A stretch of 64,000 nucleotides of DNA from an uncultured Burkholderiales bacterium (GCA_903822825.1 CAIJQQ010000060.1:179791-243790), one strand, 5' to 3'. Counted from the stretch's first letter, positions 8,985 through 18,489 are shown. Program-made: numbers and translations. Notes: generated by a model not told the origin, from the letters alone.

Positions 8985-9902
8985 TTAAGCGCGCAGCTTC
9001 TCGATCAAGCCATTGAGCTCATCGAGCGAGCCAAATTGGATGCTCAGCTCGCCCATTTCCTCGATCTTGCCCAAGCGCTTGACGCGCTTTTTGACACGCA
9101 CTTCCACCTCTGCCATCAAGAGGTCGGACAGCTCTTCTTCGACCCGGCGCACATCGCGCGACTTTTCTTTTTTGGGTTTTTGCTGCACCAGGTTGAATTC
9201 AGCGCCCAGCTTTTTGGCCAGGCTTTCGGCCTCTCGCACCGACATTTTTTTGGCCGCAATCTGATTGGCCGCGGTGATTTGCGCTGCCTTGTCGAGCGAC
9301 AGCAAAGCGCGGGCATGGCCCATGTCCAAGTCGCCAGCCATCAGCATGCTTTGCACCGGATCGGCCAGATTCAAAAGGCGCAGCAGGTTGCTGGCGGCGC
9401 TGCGCGAGCGGCCCACGGCTTGCGCCGCCGTTTCGTGAGTGAGCCCAAACTCTTTGATCAGGCGTTGCAGTCCTTGGGCTTCTTCGAGTGGGTTGAGGTC
9501 TTCGCGCTGGATGTTTTCGATCAACGCCATGGCCGCGGCGGCCTCGTTGGGCACGTCGCGCACCAGCACCGGCACACTGTCCAGGCCCGCCAGCTTGCTG
9601 GCCCGAAAACGCCGCTCACCGGCAATGATCTCGTACTTGCCTGCGTTATCGCCCTCGCTCAGCTGGCGCACCAGGATGGGCTGCATGATGCCTTGGGCCT
9701 TGATCGACTCGGCCAGTTCGTACAGCGCGCCCTCGTCCATGCGGGTGCGCGGCTGGTACATGCCGGCCACCATCTGCTCGAGTTTGAGCTGGGTCGGCAC
9801 CCCCGTGTTGGCGGCGCTGGACGCCGCAGGCGCATCTTGCACTTTGGGGCCCAACAGGGCTTCGAGTCCGCGGCCAAGGCCTTTGGGTTTTTTGGTGACC
9901 AT
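8985..9902 (-). CDS. parB: chromosome partitioning protein ParB
   Basis: 305 residues. The N-terminus KPKGLGRGLEALLG is the ParA-interacting region typical of chromosomal ParB. The core has the CTP-binding motif AGERRFRASKLAG and the NIQREDLNPLEEA segment, then a helix-turn-helix for parS binding and a short C-terminal dimerisation domain. ParB loads on parS, slides as a CTP-dependent clamp and works with ParA to segregate the origin region. I chose ATG 9900-9902; another ATG 6 bp upstream is possible, but the GAAGGA site is better spaced for the inner one. The gene lies 2 bp after a small hydrolase and one gene after parA. Three parS-like sites are within 4 kb. Confidence 0.96.
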   Translation of the reverse strand: MVTKKPKGLGRGLEALLGPKVQDAPAASSAANTGVPTQLKLEQMVAGMYQPRTRMDEGALYELAESIKAQGIMQPILVRQLSEGDNAGKYEIIAGERRFRASKLAGLDSVPVLVRDVPNEAAAAMALIENIQREDLNPLEEAQGLQRLIKEFGLTHETAAQAVGRSRSAASNLLRLLNLADPVQSMLMAGDLDMGHARALLSLDKAAQITAANQIAAKKMSVREAESLAKKLGAEFNLVQQKPKKEKSRDVRRVEEELSDLLMAEVEVRVKKRVKRLGKIEEMGELSIQFGSLDELNGLIEKLRA

Positions 9903-9904
9903 GG

Positions 9905-10441
9905 TCATGTTTCCTTCGTCAATCTGCTCAATTGGGCCTGGCCCACAGGCCAGCCCTCCAGTTGTGTTTCGGCGTTGATGTGCCCGGCAGACCCCAGGTC
10001 CACCCATTCAGCACCCCAGTCTCGGGCCAGATCCTGCGCCCGCTCAGCGCTGCAAAACGGATCGTTCTGGCTGCCCACCAAAATACTGGAAAAAGGCAAC
10101 TTTTGGCGCGCGATGGGACTCCAGCCGGGCAGCTGCTCGCGCAGGTCTGGCCTTTCCACATCGCCTGGCGCCACCAGCAAAGCACCGGCCACGCGCGCGG
10201 TGTGGCGCGAGACTGCGGCCCACGCCGCCACCTGGATGCAGCCCAAGCTGTGCGCCGCCAGCACCAGTCGGCCTGGGGTGTCGATGACCACCTCGTCGAG
10301 GCGCGCCAACCAGTCGCCTCGGCGCGGTCGCATCCAATCGTCCTGCTCCACCACGGTGTAGCCATGCTGGCGCACCCAGTGCATCTGCCAGTGGTCCGGG
10401 CCACTGCCCTGCCAACCGGGCAAGATCAGAACAGTGCTCAT
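9905..10441 (-). CDS. RBBP9/YdeN-family alpha/beta serine hydrolase
   Basis: 178 residues. The N-terminus STVLILPGWQGSGPDHWQ is the hallmark of RBBP9/YdeN small serine hydrolases, and AAHSLGC carries the nucleophile Ser65. A C-terminal histidine (SAGHINAE) completes the triad. Substrate is unknown. The start at 10439-10441 overlaps the parA 3' end by sequence context only (parA stops at 10443), and parB follows after 2 bp, so it is sandwiched in the parAB operon. This insertion is repeatedly seen, in my recollection, in Comamonadaceae, but its connection to segregation is not established. Confidence 0.87.
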   Translation of the reverse strand: MSTVLILPGWQGSGPDHWQMHWVRQHGYTVVEQDDWMRPRRGDWLARLDEVVIDTPGRLVLAAHSLGCIQVAAWAAVSRHTARVAGALLVAPGDVERPDLREQLPGWSPIARQKLPFSSILVGSQNDPFCSAERAQDLARDWGAEWVDLGSAGHINAETQLEGWPVGQAQLSRLTKET

Positions 10442-10442
10442 G

Positions 10443-11213
10443 TCAGAGGGTCGGGGCGCGGCGAACCAGTTCGCTGGCAAAGTCCACATAGGCTTGGCTG
10501 CCCTTGGCCGAGGGGTCAAACACCACGCCGGGCAGGCCGTAGCTGGGCGCTTCGGCCAAACGCACATTGCGCGGGATCACGGAGTCGAACACCTTGTCGC
10601 CAAAGTGGGCCTTGAGCTGGTCGCTGACCTGCATTTGCAGGGTAACGCGCGGGTCAAACATGACCCGCAAGAGGCCGATGATCTTCAAGTCTTTGTTCAG
10701 GTTGGCGTGCACCTGCTTGATGGTGTTGACCAAGTCCGTGAGGCCCTCGAGCGCAAAGTACTCGCACTGCATGGGCACGATCACACCATGCGCCGCGCAC
10801 AGGCCGTTCAGGGTGAGCATCGACAGCGACGGCGGGCAGTCGATCAACACAAAATCGTACTGCGCGTCCACCTCGTCCAATGCGTTGCGCAGGCGCTGGT
10901 CGCGGTGTTCCAGCTGCACCAACTCCACTTCGGCCCCAGACAGCTCGCGGTTGGCGCAGAGCACGTCGTAGCCGCACTTGTCGGCCGGGATGGCCGCCTC
11001 GGCGATGGAAGCCGACTCCAGCAGCACGTCGTACACGCTGAGTTCGAGTTGGCGCTTGTCGATGCCCGAGCCCATGGTGGCGTTGCCCTGAGGGTCCAGG
11101 TCCACGAGCAAAACCCGCTGACCGACTTTCGCCAAACCCGCGGCCAGGTTGACGGTGGTGGTGGTCTTGCCGACGCCACCTTTTTGGTTTGCAATGCAGA
11201 AAATTTTGGCCAT
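10443..11213 (-). CDS. parA: chromosome partitioning ATPase ParA (Soj)
   Basis: 256 residues, typical chromosomal ParA without an N-terminal HTH. The deviant Walker A motif KGGVGKTTT lies at residues 11-19, Walker A' DLDPQGNATMG around 40, and Walker B FVLIDCPPSL near 120. ParA binds DNA as an ATP dimer and is released by ParB, moving the parS-ParB complex. It starts at ATG 11211-11213. A LysE-family gene ends 15 bp upstream, and the hydrolase and parB follow downstream in the same orientation. Confidence 0.96.
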   Translation of the reverse strand: MAKIFCIANQKGGVGKTTTTVNLAAGLAKVGQRVLLVDLDPQGNATMGSGIDKRQLELSVYDVLLESASIAEAAIPADKCGYDVLCANRELSGAEVELVQLEHRDQRLRNALDEVDAQYDFVLIDCPPSLSMLTLNGLCAAHGVIVPMQCEYFALEGLTDLVNTIKQVHANLNKDLKIIGLLRVMFDPRVTLQMQVSDQLKAHFGDKVFDSVIPRNVRLAEAPSYGLPGVVFDPSAKGSQAYVDFASELVRRAPTL

Positions 11214-11228
11214 GGTGGTGCGCCCTCT

Positions 11229-11846
11229 TTATTTGGAAAGGGCCAGTTTGAGGCCAAAGCCGATAAGGAACACGCCCGCCAGCTTCTCGAGCACACGGCC
11301 GATCCCTGGGTTGGCACGCATGCGCTCGGCCAGGTGGTGGGTCAGCAAGGTCATGCCCAGACCATAGAGAAACGTGAGGGCCGCGATGGTGGCGGCCATG
11401 ACGCCGAAGCTGATCAGGCCCAGATGGGTTTGAGGGTCGACGAACAAGGGGAAGAAAGCCATGTAAAACACAATCGCCTTGGGGTTGAGCAAGGTGATGG
11501 CTACGGCCTGCTGAAAATAGCGGCGGGGTCGGATGTTCAGCACGGGCGCGTCGCCGGGTTTGGCCGACAGCATCTTCCAGCCCAGCCAGGCCAGGTACAG
11601 CGCGCCCAGCCATTGCACCGCAGCAAACGCTGCCGGGTAAGTGGCCAGCACCGTGGCCACACCGGCCACCGCCAACCACATGAGGACTTGATCTCCGGCA
11701 ATCACGCCCAAAGTGGCGCCCAGGCCCCCTGCGATGCCGCCCTTGCTGGTGGAGGTGATGAGCGCCAGATTGCCCGGGCCAGGGATGGCCAGGAACAACA
11801 CCGTCGCTGCGACAAGCGCGCCGTAATCCGAGATACCGAAAAACAT
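11229..11846 (-). CDS. LysE-family amino-acid/metabolite exporter
   Basis: 205 residues, fully hydrophobic, with about six transmembrane segments. The N-terminal part has AIPGPGNLALITSTSKGG, the conserved LysE/RhtB motif (PGP near residue 22), and the middle has the LLNPKAIVFYMAFFPLFV motif. The family exports amino acids or homoserine lactone-like compounds by proton exchange. Substrate unknown. It sits between rsmG and parA on the same strand, which matches common betaproteobacterial order. Confidence 0.92.
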   Translation of the reverse strand: MFFGISDYGALVAATVLFLAIPGPGNLALITSTSKGGIAGGLGATLGVIAGDQVLMWLAVAGVATVLATYPAAFAAVQWLGALYLAWLGWKMLSAKPGDAPVLNIRPRRYFQQAVAITLLNPKAIVFYMAFFPLFVDPQTHLGLISFGVMAATIAALTFLYGLGMTLLTHHLAERMRANPGIGRVLEKLAGVFLIGFGLKLALSK

Positions 11847-11908
11847 CCGAACATTCCTAAAGGGGCACCGACTGCAGGGTCGGGGGTTTGAGTGTACGCC
11901 AAGGCTTT

Positions 11909-11930
11909 TGGAGGCGGCTCGAACCCGCCT
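11909..11930. other. T-arm-like hairpin resembling a decayed tmRNA 3' end
   Basis: On the minus strand this reads GCGGGTTCGA then GCCGCCTCCA. It can fold as a 6-bp stem with a 7-nt loop. It resembles the 3' end of betaproteobacterial tmRNA with about five bases missing from the T-loop side, as I remember that end. No complete tRNA or tmRNA body is present beside it. It may be a relic attachment site, a simple hairpin between rsmG and lysE, or chance. Confidence 0.25.
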
Positions 11931-11963
11931 TGGGCAAGTCCAAAACCGTCTTGCGTGTACCCG

Positions 11964-12611
11964 TCAGGCGGTGACCGAGGGTCTCATCCAGACCAGGCAA
12001 CGCTCAACATCGAGCCCAGGCACCTTGAGTGGTTCCACGTGAAACACTTTGACATCGGCGGGCAGCGCGTCGATCTCACCTAGCGGGTGTTTGCCCTTCA
12101 TGGCCATCCAAACGCCCTGCCCTGCAAGCGCGCTGCGCGACCAGTTCACAAAGTCCGGCAGCGAAGCAAAAGCCCGGCAGCAAATCACATCGAACGGCCG
12201 AGTGAGCGTTTCAACGCGGGCGTGAATGCCGCGCAGCTTTGGCAGTTTGAGGGTGGCTGCCACCTGCTGGATGAAGGCGGCTTTTTTGCCCACCGTGTCG
12301 ACACAGTTGACATCGAGTTCTGGCCGGCAAATCGCCAACACGATACCGGGCAAGCCGCCGCCCGAACCCACGTCCAAAACTTTGGCCGGCTGGCCTTGGG
12401 TGTGACGCACCAGCGGTGCGATGGCGGTCAGGCTGTCGAGCAGGTGGTGGGTCACCATTTCTTGCGGATCACGCACGGCCGTGAGGTTGTAGACCTTGTT
12501 CCATTTCTGAATCAGAACCAGATAGGCCATGAGTTGCTCCAACTGATCGGGTGACAAGGTCAAGCCCAGTTCGGCAGCGCCCGCTTTCAGGATACCGAGG
12601 GCTTCGCTCAT
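11964..12611 (-). CDS. rsmG: 16S rRNA (guanine527-N7)-methyltransferase RsmG
   Basis: 215 residues, the usual GidB length. The SAM-binding motif [17 protein letters not shown] is at about residues 78-94, and [14 protein letters not shown] in the C-terminal half is typical of RsmG. It methylates N7 of G527 in 16S rRNA; loss gives low-level streptomycin resistance in other bacteria. Its start codon overlaps the mnmG stop by 4 nt. A parS-like site is embedded in its 3' portion at 12031-12046. Confidence 0.95.
   Translation of the reverse strand: MSEALGILKAGAAELGLTLSPDQLEQLMAYLVLIQKWNKVYNLTAVRDPQEMVTHHLLDSLTAIAPLVRHTQGQPAKVLDVGSGGGLPGIVLAICRPELDVNCVDTVGKKAAFIQQVAATLKLPKLRGIHARVETLTRPFDVICCRAFASLPDFVNWSRSALAGQGVWMAMKGKHPLGEIDALPADVKVFHVEPLKVPGLDVERCLVWMRPSVTA
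12031..12046. other. parS-like ParB-binding site inside rsmG
   Basis: GGTTCCACGTGAAACA differs at one position from the Bacillus-type parS TGTTCCACGTGAAACA. It keeps the CACGTG core and the GAAAC right arm. It is in the rsmG coding sequence, about 2 kb from parB. Confidence 0.75.
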
Positions 12612-14578
12612 GCGGGCTGGCTTTCTTCGGCCAGAGCACGGAAACCTTTGAAACCACCTTTTTTCAGGTGGATCAGCAGCAAAGAGATGGACGCAGGCGT
12701 GATGCCCGAGATGCGCGAGGCTTGGCCCAAAGTTTCAGGCCGGTGTTTGGCCAACTTCTGGCGGGCCTCAATCGACAAGGCCGAGACCTTCAGGTAGTCC
12801 AAGCTTTCGGGCAAGCGCAGGTGCTCGTAAAAAGCCGCCCTTTCCACTTCGCCCTTTTGGCGATCGATGTAGCCGGAGTACTTGGCCGCGATTTCAACTT
12901 GCTCAATGACCGTGGCGCTCAACTCGCCCAGCGTTTCACGTGAAACATCGGTACTGGCCATGCGGCCTTCATCCAAAGACATCAATGCGAGATACGTCAC
13001 ATTGGGTCTGCGCAGCAAGTCGAACAGGCTGTGCTCATGCTCAATGGCCTTGCCCAAAACCCGAAGAGACTCTTCGCCGGGCAGATTGCGCGGGTTCACC
13101 CAAACCGACTTCAGGCGCTCTGTTTCACGTGAAACAGCATCGCGCTTGCGGCTGAAGGCGTCCCACCGGGCATCGTCGACCAATCCCATTTGCCGCCCCA
13201 CTTCGGTCAGGCGGGCATCGGCATTGTCTTCGCGCAACTGCAAGCGGAATTCGGCACGGCTGGTGAACATGCGGTAAGGTTCGGTCACGCCTTGTGTGAC
13301 CAAATCATCCACCAACACGCCCAAGTAAGCTTGGTCACGCGCTGGCAACCAGGCGGCTTCACCCCGGCATTGCAACACGGCGTTGATGCCCGCGAACAAG
13401 CCTTGTGCCGCAGCCTCTTCGTAACCGGTGGTGCCGTTGATCTGGCCCGCAAAGAACAAGCCGCTGATCTGCCGGGTCTCAAAACTGTTTTTCAGTGCGC
13501 GCGGGTCAAAGTAGTCGTATTCGATGGCGTAGCCGGGACGCAGAATATGGCAGTTTTCCAACCCTTTCATCGAACGCACCAGTTCGTACTGGATGTCGAA
13601 CGGCAAGCTGGTCGAGATGCCGTTGGGGTAGTACTCATGCGTCGTCAGGCCCTCGGGCTCCAAGAAAATCTGGTGGCTGTCCTTGTCGGCAAAGCGGTTG
13701 ATCTTGTCTTCGACACTGGGGCAATAGCGCGGCCCCACGCCCTCGATCTTGCCGGTGAACATGGGGCTGCGGTCAAAGCCGGAGCGGATGATCTCGTGCG
13801 TGCGCTCATTGGTGTGGGTGATCCAGCAAGGCACTTGCTCGGGGTGCATTTGGGCATTGCCCATGAAGCTGAACACGGGCACCCCATCATCGGGGTTCAT
13901 GCCGCCGGGCATGCCATCACCGGGTTGTTCGCTGCACTTGGAAAAATCGATGGTGCGGCCATCCAAGCGCGGTGGCGTGCCGGTTTTGAGGCGCCCTTGC
14001 GGCAGCTTGAGTTCTTTGAGGCGTGCGGACAGACTCAACGCGGGCGGGTCGCCGGCGCGGCCTGCGGCGTAGTTCTGCAAACCCACATGGATCTTGCCGT
14101 CCAGAAATGTTCCGGCCGTCAGCACCACGGTGCGCGAACGGAATTGGACGCCCACCTGCGTGACGGCGCCGACCACGCGATCGCCTTCGACCATCAAATC
14201 GTCCACCGCCTGCTGAAACAACCACAGATTGGGCTGGTTCTCCAGCATGCGGCGGATGGCGGCCTTGTACAAAATGCGATCGGCCTGGGCGCGGGTGGCG
14301 CGCACGGCCGGGCCTTTGGAGCTGTTGAGAATCCGAAACTGGATGCCGCCCTCGTCGGTGGCCAGCGCCATGGCACCACCCAAAGCATCCACCTCTTTGA
14401 CCAAGTGCCCCTTGCCAATGCCGCCAATGGACGGGTTGCAACTCATCTGACCCAGCGTCTCAATGTTGTGGCTGAGCAAAAGTGTTTTGCTGCCCATGCG
14501 CGCGGCGGCCAAAGCCGCCTCTGTGCCGGCATGGCCACCACCGACCACGATCACGTCGAATTCTTGAGGGTAAAGCAT
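12608..14578 (-). CDS. mnmG: tRNA uridine-5-carboxymethylaminomethyl modification enzyme MnmG (GidA)
   Basis: 656 residues from ATG 14576-14578 ([15 protein letters not shown]); a start 27 bp upstream is less likely because the FAD motif normally begins within the first ten residues. The FAD-binding [10 protein letters not shown] is at residues 13-22, and other family motifs include [30 protein letters not shown]-like [11 protein letters not shown] and the [13 protein letters not shown] segment. With MnmE it installs the cmnm5 group on the wobble uridine of tRNAs. It is the first gene of a minus-strand run mnmG-rsmG-lysE-parA-hydrolase-parB. Two parS sites lie inside it, each encoding VSRET. 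Confidence 0.97.
   Translation of the reverse strand: MLYPQEFDVIVVGGGHAGTEAALAAARMGSKTLLLSHNIETLGQMSCNPSIGGIGKGHLVKEVDALGGAMALATDEGGIQFRILNSSKGPAVRATRAQADRILYKAAIRRMLENQPNLWLFQQAVDDLMVEGDRVVGAVTQVGVQFRSRTVVLTAGTFLDGKIHVGLQNYAAGRAGDPPALSLSARLKELKLPQGRLKTGTPPRLDGRTIDFSKCSEQPGDGMPGGMNPDDGVPVFSFMGNAQMHPEQVPCWITHTNERTHEIIRSGFDRSPMFTGKIEGVGPRYCPSVEDKINRFADKDSHQIFLEPEGLTTHEYYPNGISTSLPFDIQYELVRSMKGLENCHILRPGYAIEYDYFDPRALKNSFETRQISGLFFAGQINGTTGYEEAAAQGLFAGINAVLQCRGEAAWLPARDQAYLGVLVDDLVTQGVTEPYRMFTSRAEFRLQLREDNADARLTEVGRQMGLVDDARWDAFSRKRDAVSRETERLKSVWVNPRNLPGEESLRVLGKAIEHEHSLFDLLRRPNVTYLALMSLDEGRMASTDVSRETLGELSATVIEQVEIAAKYSGYIDRQKGEVERAAFYEHLRLPESLDYLKVSALSIEARQKLAKHRPETLGQASRISGITPASISLLLIHLKKGGFKGFRALAEESQPA
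12932..12947. other. parS-like ParB-binding site inside mnmG
   Basis: CGTTTCACGTGAAACA matches the consensus TGTTTCACGTGAAACA at 15 of 16 positions, differing only at the outer left base. It encodes part of VSRET in mnmG. Confidence 0.85.
13121..13136. other. perfect parS site inside mnmG
   Basis: TGTTTCACGTGAAACA is an exact 16/16 match to the chromosomal parS consensus and a perfect palindrome. It is 173 bp from the previous copy and about 3.2 kb from the parB start. Confidence 0.93.
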
Positions 14579-14905
14579 GAAAAGTCCGCCTTGAATGAAG
14601 GCCAAAAATAGGCACCAACTGCGCCATGGGCCGCCCTGCCACGGGGTCGGCCGAATCTGCTTATTTTACAGGCAGGGCCTGAACGTGCCCACCCTCAAGA
14701 ACGCCTGGCCTTGGTTGGCCAACGCGGGTGTTGCGCCCATTCAGATTCAGAGTGATTTATTTTGTATTCATTACTTCCCGGCATTTTCATGGGCTTGGTG
14801 CACAAAATTCTTCACGAACCTAGGGCAAATCCTGTCGCCGAAAGCAAGCACTTGTCATCAAGCCCGTCCTACACTGTGTCATCCATTTCAGACGCAGGAC
14901 AGACC
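14579..14905. other. divergent intergenic region mnmG / IOR (327 bp)
   Basis: This gap holds the promoters of mnmG (leftward) and the IOR fusion (rightward). An AT-rich patch around 14752-14785 (TTATTTTGTATTCATTAC) is the most promoter-like stretch. I see no RNA gene, repeat or convincing operator in it. Confidence 0.5.
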
Positions 14906-17900
14906 ATGAACGCCCCCTTGCCCGATTCCATTCGCCAGGCTCTTGAGACGGTCACGCTGGACGACAAGTACAGCCTGGATGTCGGCCGCGCTTTCATGAG
15001 CGGCGTGCAAGCCCTGGTCAAGCTGCCCATGTTGCAGCGACAACGCGACGCCCTGCAAGGCAAAAACACGGCGGGCTTCATCAGCGGTTACCGGGGCTCG
15101 CCCCTGGGCAGCTATGACCAGTCATTGTGGAAGGCCAAAGACCACCTGAAGGCCCAGCACATCGTGTTCCAACCCGGTGTGAACGAAGAGCTGGCCGCCA
15201 CCGCTTTGTGGGGCACACAGCAACTGGGTTTTGCGCCGCCCGGCACCAACAAGTTTGATGGCGTGTTCGGCATCTGGTACGGCAAGGGCCCAGGCGTGGA
15301 CCGCTGCTCGGACGTGTTCAAACACGCCAACATGGCGGGCACCACCCCTTGGGGCGGCGTGCTGGCTGTGGCGGGCGATGACCATGTGGCCAAAAGCTCC
15401 ACTGCCGCGCACCAGAGCGACCACATCTTCAAGGCTTGCGGCCTGCCCGTGTTTTTCCCGGCCAGCGTGCAAGACATCCTGGACCAAGGTCTGCACGCCT
15501 TGGCTCTGAGCCGCTTTGCAGGCATTTGGTCGGGCATGAAGACCATCCAGGAAATCGTCGAGTCCAGCGCCACCGCGCACATCGACCCTGAGCGCGTGCA
15601 GATCGTCTTACCCGAGTTCGTCATGCCACCCGGTGGCGTGCACATCCGCTGGCCCGACACTGCGCTGGAACAAGAAGCGCGTTTGTTCGACTACAAGTGG
15701 TATGCGGCACTCGCCTACATCCGCGCCAACAAGCTCAACCACAACGTCATTCAGGGACCCAACGACCGGTTTGGCCTGCTCGCCAGCGGCAAGGCTTACA
15801 ACGACACACGGCAAGCCCTGCTCGATCTGGGCCTGGACGACGCGACTTGCCAACGGTTGGGTATTCGGGTGCACAAAGTGGGCGTGGTCTGGCCGCTTGA
15901 AGCGCACACCACCCGCGAATTTGCCACCGGTCTGCGCGAGATTTTGGTGGTCGAAGAAAAACGGCAAGTCATCGAATACCAACTCAAAGAAGAGCTGTAC
16001 AACTGGCGCGACGATGTGCGCCCCACCATCGTGGGCAAATTCGACGAAGCCGAAGGCGACACCTCGGGCGGGGAATGGTCAACGTCCAATCCGACCGAAC
16101 GCACTTTGCTGCGGGCCAACGCCGACCTGACACCGGCCATCATTGCGCGGGCCATTGCCAAGCGTTTGAAAAAACTGGGCATCGATACCGACACCACCGC
16201 CCGCATCGATGCCCACTTGGCTGTCCTGGACGCCAAAGAAAAATCCCTGCAAACCTTGACCTTGGGTGCCGCCGCTGACCGCACCCCATGGTTCTGCTCG
16301 GGCTGCCCACACAACACCTCCACCAAGGTGCCCGAAGGCTCGCGCGCCATGGCGGGCATCGGCTGCCATTTCATGAGCCTCTGGATGGACCGCAGCACCA
16401 CGGGCTTCACCCAGATGGGTGGCGAGGGCGTGCCATGGACAGGCCAGCAGCCCTTCTGCACCGACCAGCACATCTTTGCCAACATTGGCGACGGCACTTA
16501 CTTCCACAGTGGCATTTTGGCGGTGCGACAGAGCGTGGCTTCGGGTGTGAACATCACCTACAAAATTTTATACAACGACGCCGTGGCCATGACGGGTGGC
16601 CAAGCCATCGGCGAACGATCTGAGGGCCACAGCGTGGTGCAGATCGCCATGAGCATGAAGGCCGAAGGTGCGCAGCGCATCGTGGTGGTCACCGACGAAC
16701 CTGAGAAATACGAGGGCGTGGCCTTGGCCGAAGGCGTGCGCGTGTTCCACCGTGATGAGCTCGACCGCATTCAGCGCGAGATGCGAGAGATCAGAGGCAC
16801 CACCGTCATCATTTACGACCAGACCTGTGCCACCGAAAAACGCCGCCGCCGCAAGCGCGGCACCATGGTCGACCCTGCCGTGCGCGTGATGATCAACGAA
16901 GAAGTGTGTGAAGGTTGTGGCGACTGCGGCGTGCAGTCCAATTGCCTGTCGGTGGAACCGCTCGAAACGCCTTTGGGCCGCAAGCGCACCATCAACCAAA
17001 GCACTTGCAACAAGGACACCAGTTGCCTCAAAGGCTTTTGCCCGAGCTTTGTCACCGTGGAAGGCGGCACGTTCAAAAAGAAAGCCTCGTCCACCAGCGC
17101 AACCCCCAACCTTGCCGCGTTAGGTGCTTTGCCTGAACCAGAACTGCCTGTGATCCACGAGCCTTGGGGCATGGTGGTGGCCGGTGTGGGTGGCACGGGT
17201 GTCATCACCATCGGCCAGTTGCTGGGCATGGCCGCGCACATGGAAGGCAAAGGCATCGTCACGCAAGATTCGGCGGGCTTGGCGCAAAAAGGCGGCGCAA
17301 CCTGGAGCCACATTCTCGTGGCCAACACCCAGGACGAAATTCGCACCACCCGTGTGAGCATGGCGGCAGCGGATCTGATCATGGGCTGTGACCCGATCGT
17401 CAGCGCTTCCAAAGAAACCACCTTGCGCATGCGGCCAGGTCGCACGCATGTGGCTTTGAACAGCAACAGCACACCCACTGCTGCGTTTGTGAAAAACGGC
17501 AATTGGCAAAACCCAGCTGAACAGTGCGTGGCTGAAATTTCAGCCCAAGTAGGTGCCGAGGCTGTCGGCGCCTTTGACGCGGACATGCTGGCCAAACAAC
17601 TCATGGGCGACACGATTTATGTGAACCCCATGATCTTGGGTTACGCCTGGCAAAAAGGCTGGGTGCCTTTGCACCGCGAGTCTTTGGTGCGGGCCATCGA
17701 GCTCAACGACGTGCAGGTCAAAAATAACCTGGCCGCATTTGAATGGGGACGCCATGCCGCGCACCAAATGCCTGCGTTGATGGCCCAGATGCAACCTGCG
17801 CAAGTGATCCAGTTCAAAAAACGCGACATCCTGGAAGAACTGATTGCAGACCGCATGACCCGTTTGACCGACTACCAAGACGCCACTTACGCCCAGCTTT

Positions 17901-18442
17901 ACCAAAGCATCGTGGCCCGTGTGCAAGCCACCGAAGCCATTCTGGGAAAAACCTTGCTCAGCGACACCGTGGCTCGCCAGTTGTACCGCTTGATGGCCTA
18001 CAAAGACGAATACGAAGTGGCCCGTCTGCACACACAAACGGGTTTCATAGAGCGCATTCAGAACAGCTTTGAAGGCGACTTCAAGGTGCACTACCACTTG
18101 GCCCCACCGCTTTGGGCCAAGCACAACAGCCAAGGTGAATTGGTCAAACGCAAGTTTGGCCCCATCATGTTGACCGGTTTCAAAATCTTGGCCAAATTCA
18201 AAGGTTTGCGTGGCACCAAATTGGACTACTTTGGCAAAACCGAAGAACGTCAGACCGAGCGTGCCTTGATTCGGGAATACATGGCGCACATCGATGCCGT
18301 TCTGGACAACTTGACAGCCGATTCACATGCCCATGCGGTGAGCGTGGCGCGTGTACCGGAAAACATCAAGGGTTTTGGCCATGTCAAGGATCGCAATATC
18401 CGTGCAGCACGCGCTTTGTGGACCTCACTGAGCACTCAGTAA
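14906..18442 (+). CDS. fused indolepyruvate:ferredoxin oxidoreductase (IorA-IorB-like)
   Basis: 1178 residues from ATG 14906 (MNAPLPDS), preceded by GCAGGACAG; the frame stays open upstream without a better site. The N-terminal half is the alpha-like part with GYRGSPLGSYD and NEELAATALWG; a thiamine-diphosphate domain follows with CSGCPHNTS and GDGTYFHSG (about residue 528). A ferredoxin-like module has CEGCGDCG (about 668) plus more cysteines, and a gamma-type domain has GVGGTGVITIGQ (about 761). It should oxidatively decarboxylate arylpyruvates to aryl-acyl-CoA, reducing ferredoxin. Single-chain fusions of this size are common in Proteobacteria. The exact 2-oxoacid is not readable. Confidence 0.92.
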   Translation: MNAPLPDSIRQALETVTLDDKYSLDVGRAFMSGVQALVKLPMLQRQRDALQGKNTAGFISGYRGSPLGSYDQSLWKAKDHLKAQHIVFQPGVNEELAATALWGTQQLGFAPPGTNKFDGVFGIWYGKGPGVDRCSDVFKHANMAGTTPWGGVLAVAGDDHVAKSSTAAHQSDHIFKACGLPVFFPASVQDILDQGLHALALSRFAGIWSGMKTIQEIVESSATAHIDPERVQIVLPEFVMPPGGVHIRWPDTALEQEARLFDYKWYAALAYIRANKLNHNVIQGPNDRFGLLASGKAYNDTRQALLDLGLDDATCQRLGIRVHKVGVVWPLEAHTTREFATGLREILVVEEKRQVIEYQLKEELYNWRDDVRPTIVGKFDEAEGDTSGGEWSTSNPTERTLLRANADLTPAIIARAIAKRLKKLGIDTDTTARIDAHLAVLDAKEKSLQTLTLGAAADRTPWFCSGCPHNTSTKVPEGSRAMAGIGCHFMSLWMDRSTTGFTQMGGEGVPWTGQQPFCTDQHIFANIGDGTYFHSGILAVRQSVASGVNITYKILYNDAVAMTGGQAIGERSEGHSVVQIAMSMKAEGAQRIVVVTDEPEKYEGVALAEGVRVFHRDELDRIQREMREIRGTTVIIYDQTCATEKRRRRKRGTMVDPAVRVMINEEVCEGCGDCGVQSNCLSVEPLETPLGRKRTINQSTCNKDTSCLKGFCPSFVTVEGGTFKKKASSTSATPNLAALGALPEPELPVIHEPWGMVVAGVGGTGVITIGQLLGMAAHMEGKGIVTQDSAGLAQKGGATWSHILVANTQDEIRTTRVSMAAADLIMGCDPIVSASKETTLRMRPGRTHVALNSNSTPTAAFVKNGNWQNPAEQCVAEISAQVGAEAVGAFDADMLAKQLMGDTIYVNPMILGYAWQKGWVPLHRESLVRAIELNDVQVKNNLAAFEWGRHAAHQMPALMAQMQPAQVIQFKKRDILEELIADRMTRLTDYQDATYAQLYQSIVARVQATEAILGKTLLSDTVARQLYRLMAYKDEYEVARLHTQTGFIERIQNSFEGDFKVHYHLAPPLWAKHNSQGELVKRKFGPIMLTGFKILAKFKGLRGTKLDYFGKTEERQTERALIREYMAHIDAVLDNLTADSHAHAVSVARVPENIKGFGHVKDRNIRAARALWTSLSTQ

Positions 18443-18454
18443 CGCAAGGGCACC

Positions 18455-18489
18455 ATAGAAAAACCATCGCCTTTTTCAAGGCGATGGTT
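18455..18489 (-). terminator. Rho-independent terminator of minCDE
   Basis: A perfect 12-bp stem (AACCATCGCCTT / AAGGCGATGGTT) with a TTTC/GAAA tetraloop lies 25 bp after the minE stop. On the minus strand it runs straight into TTTTTC, a classic intrinsic terminator. The IOR gene ends 20 bp away on the other side, so the hairpin may also stop its transcripts. Confidence 0.85.

Noticed and set aside
11892..11965. A complete tRNA or tmRNA gene
   Set aside because: Only a T-arm-like hairpin is visible; no matching acceptor, D-arm or anticodon arm could be assembled around it.
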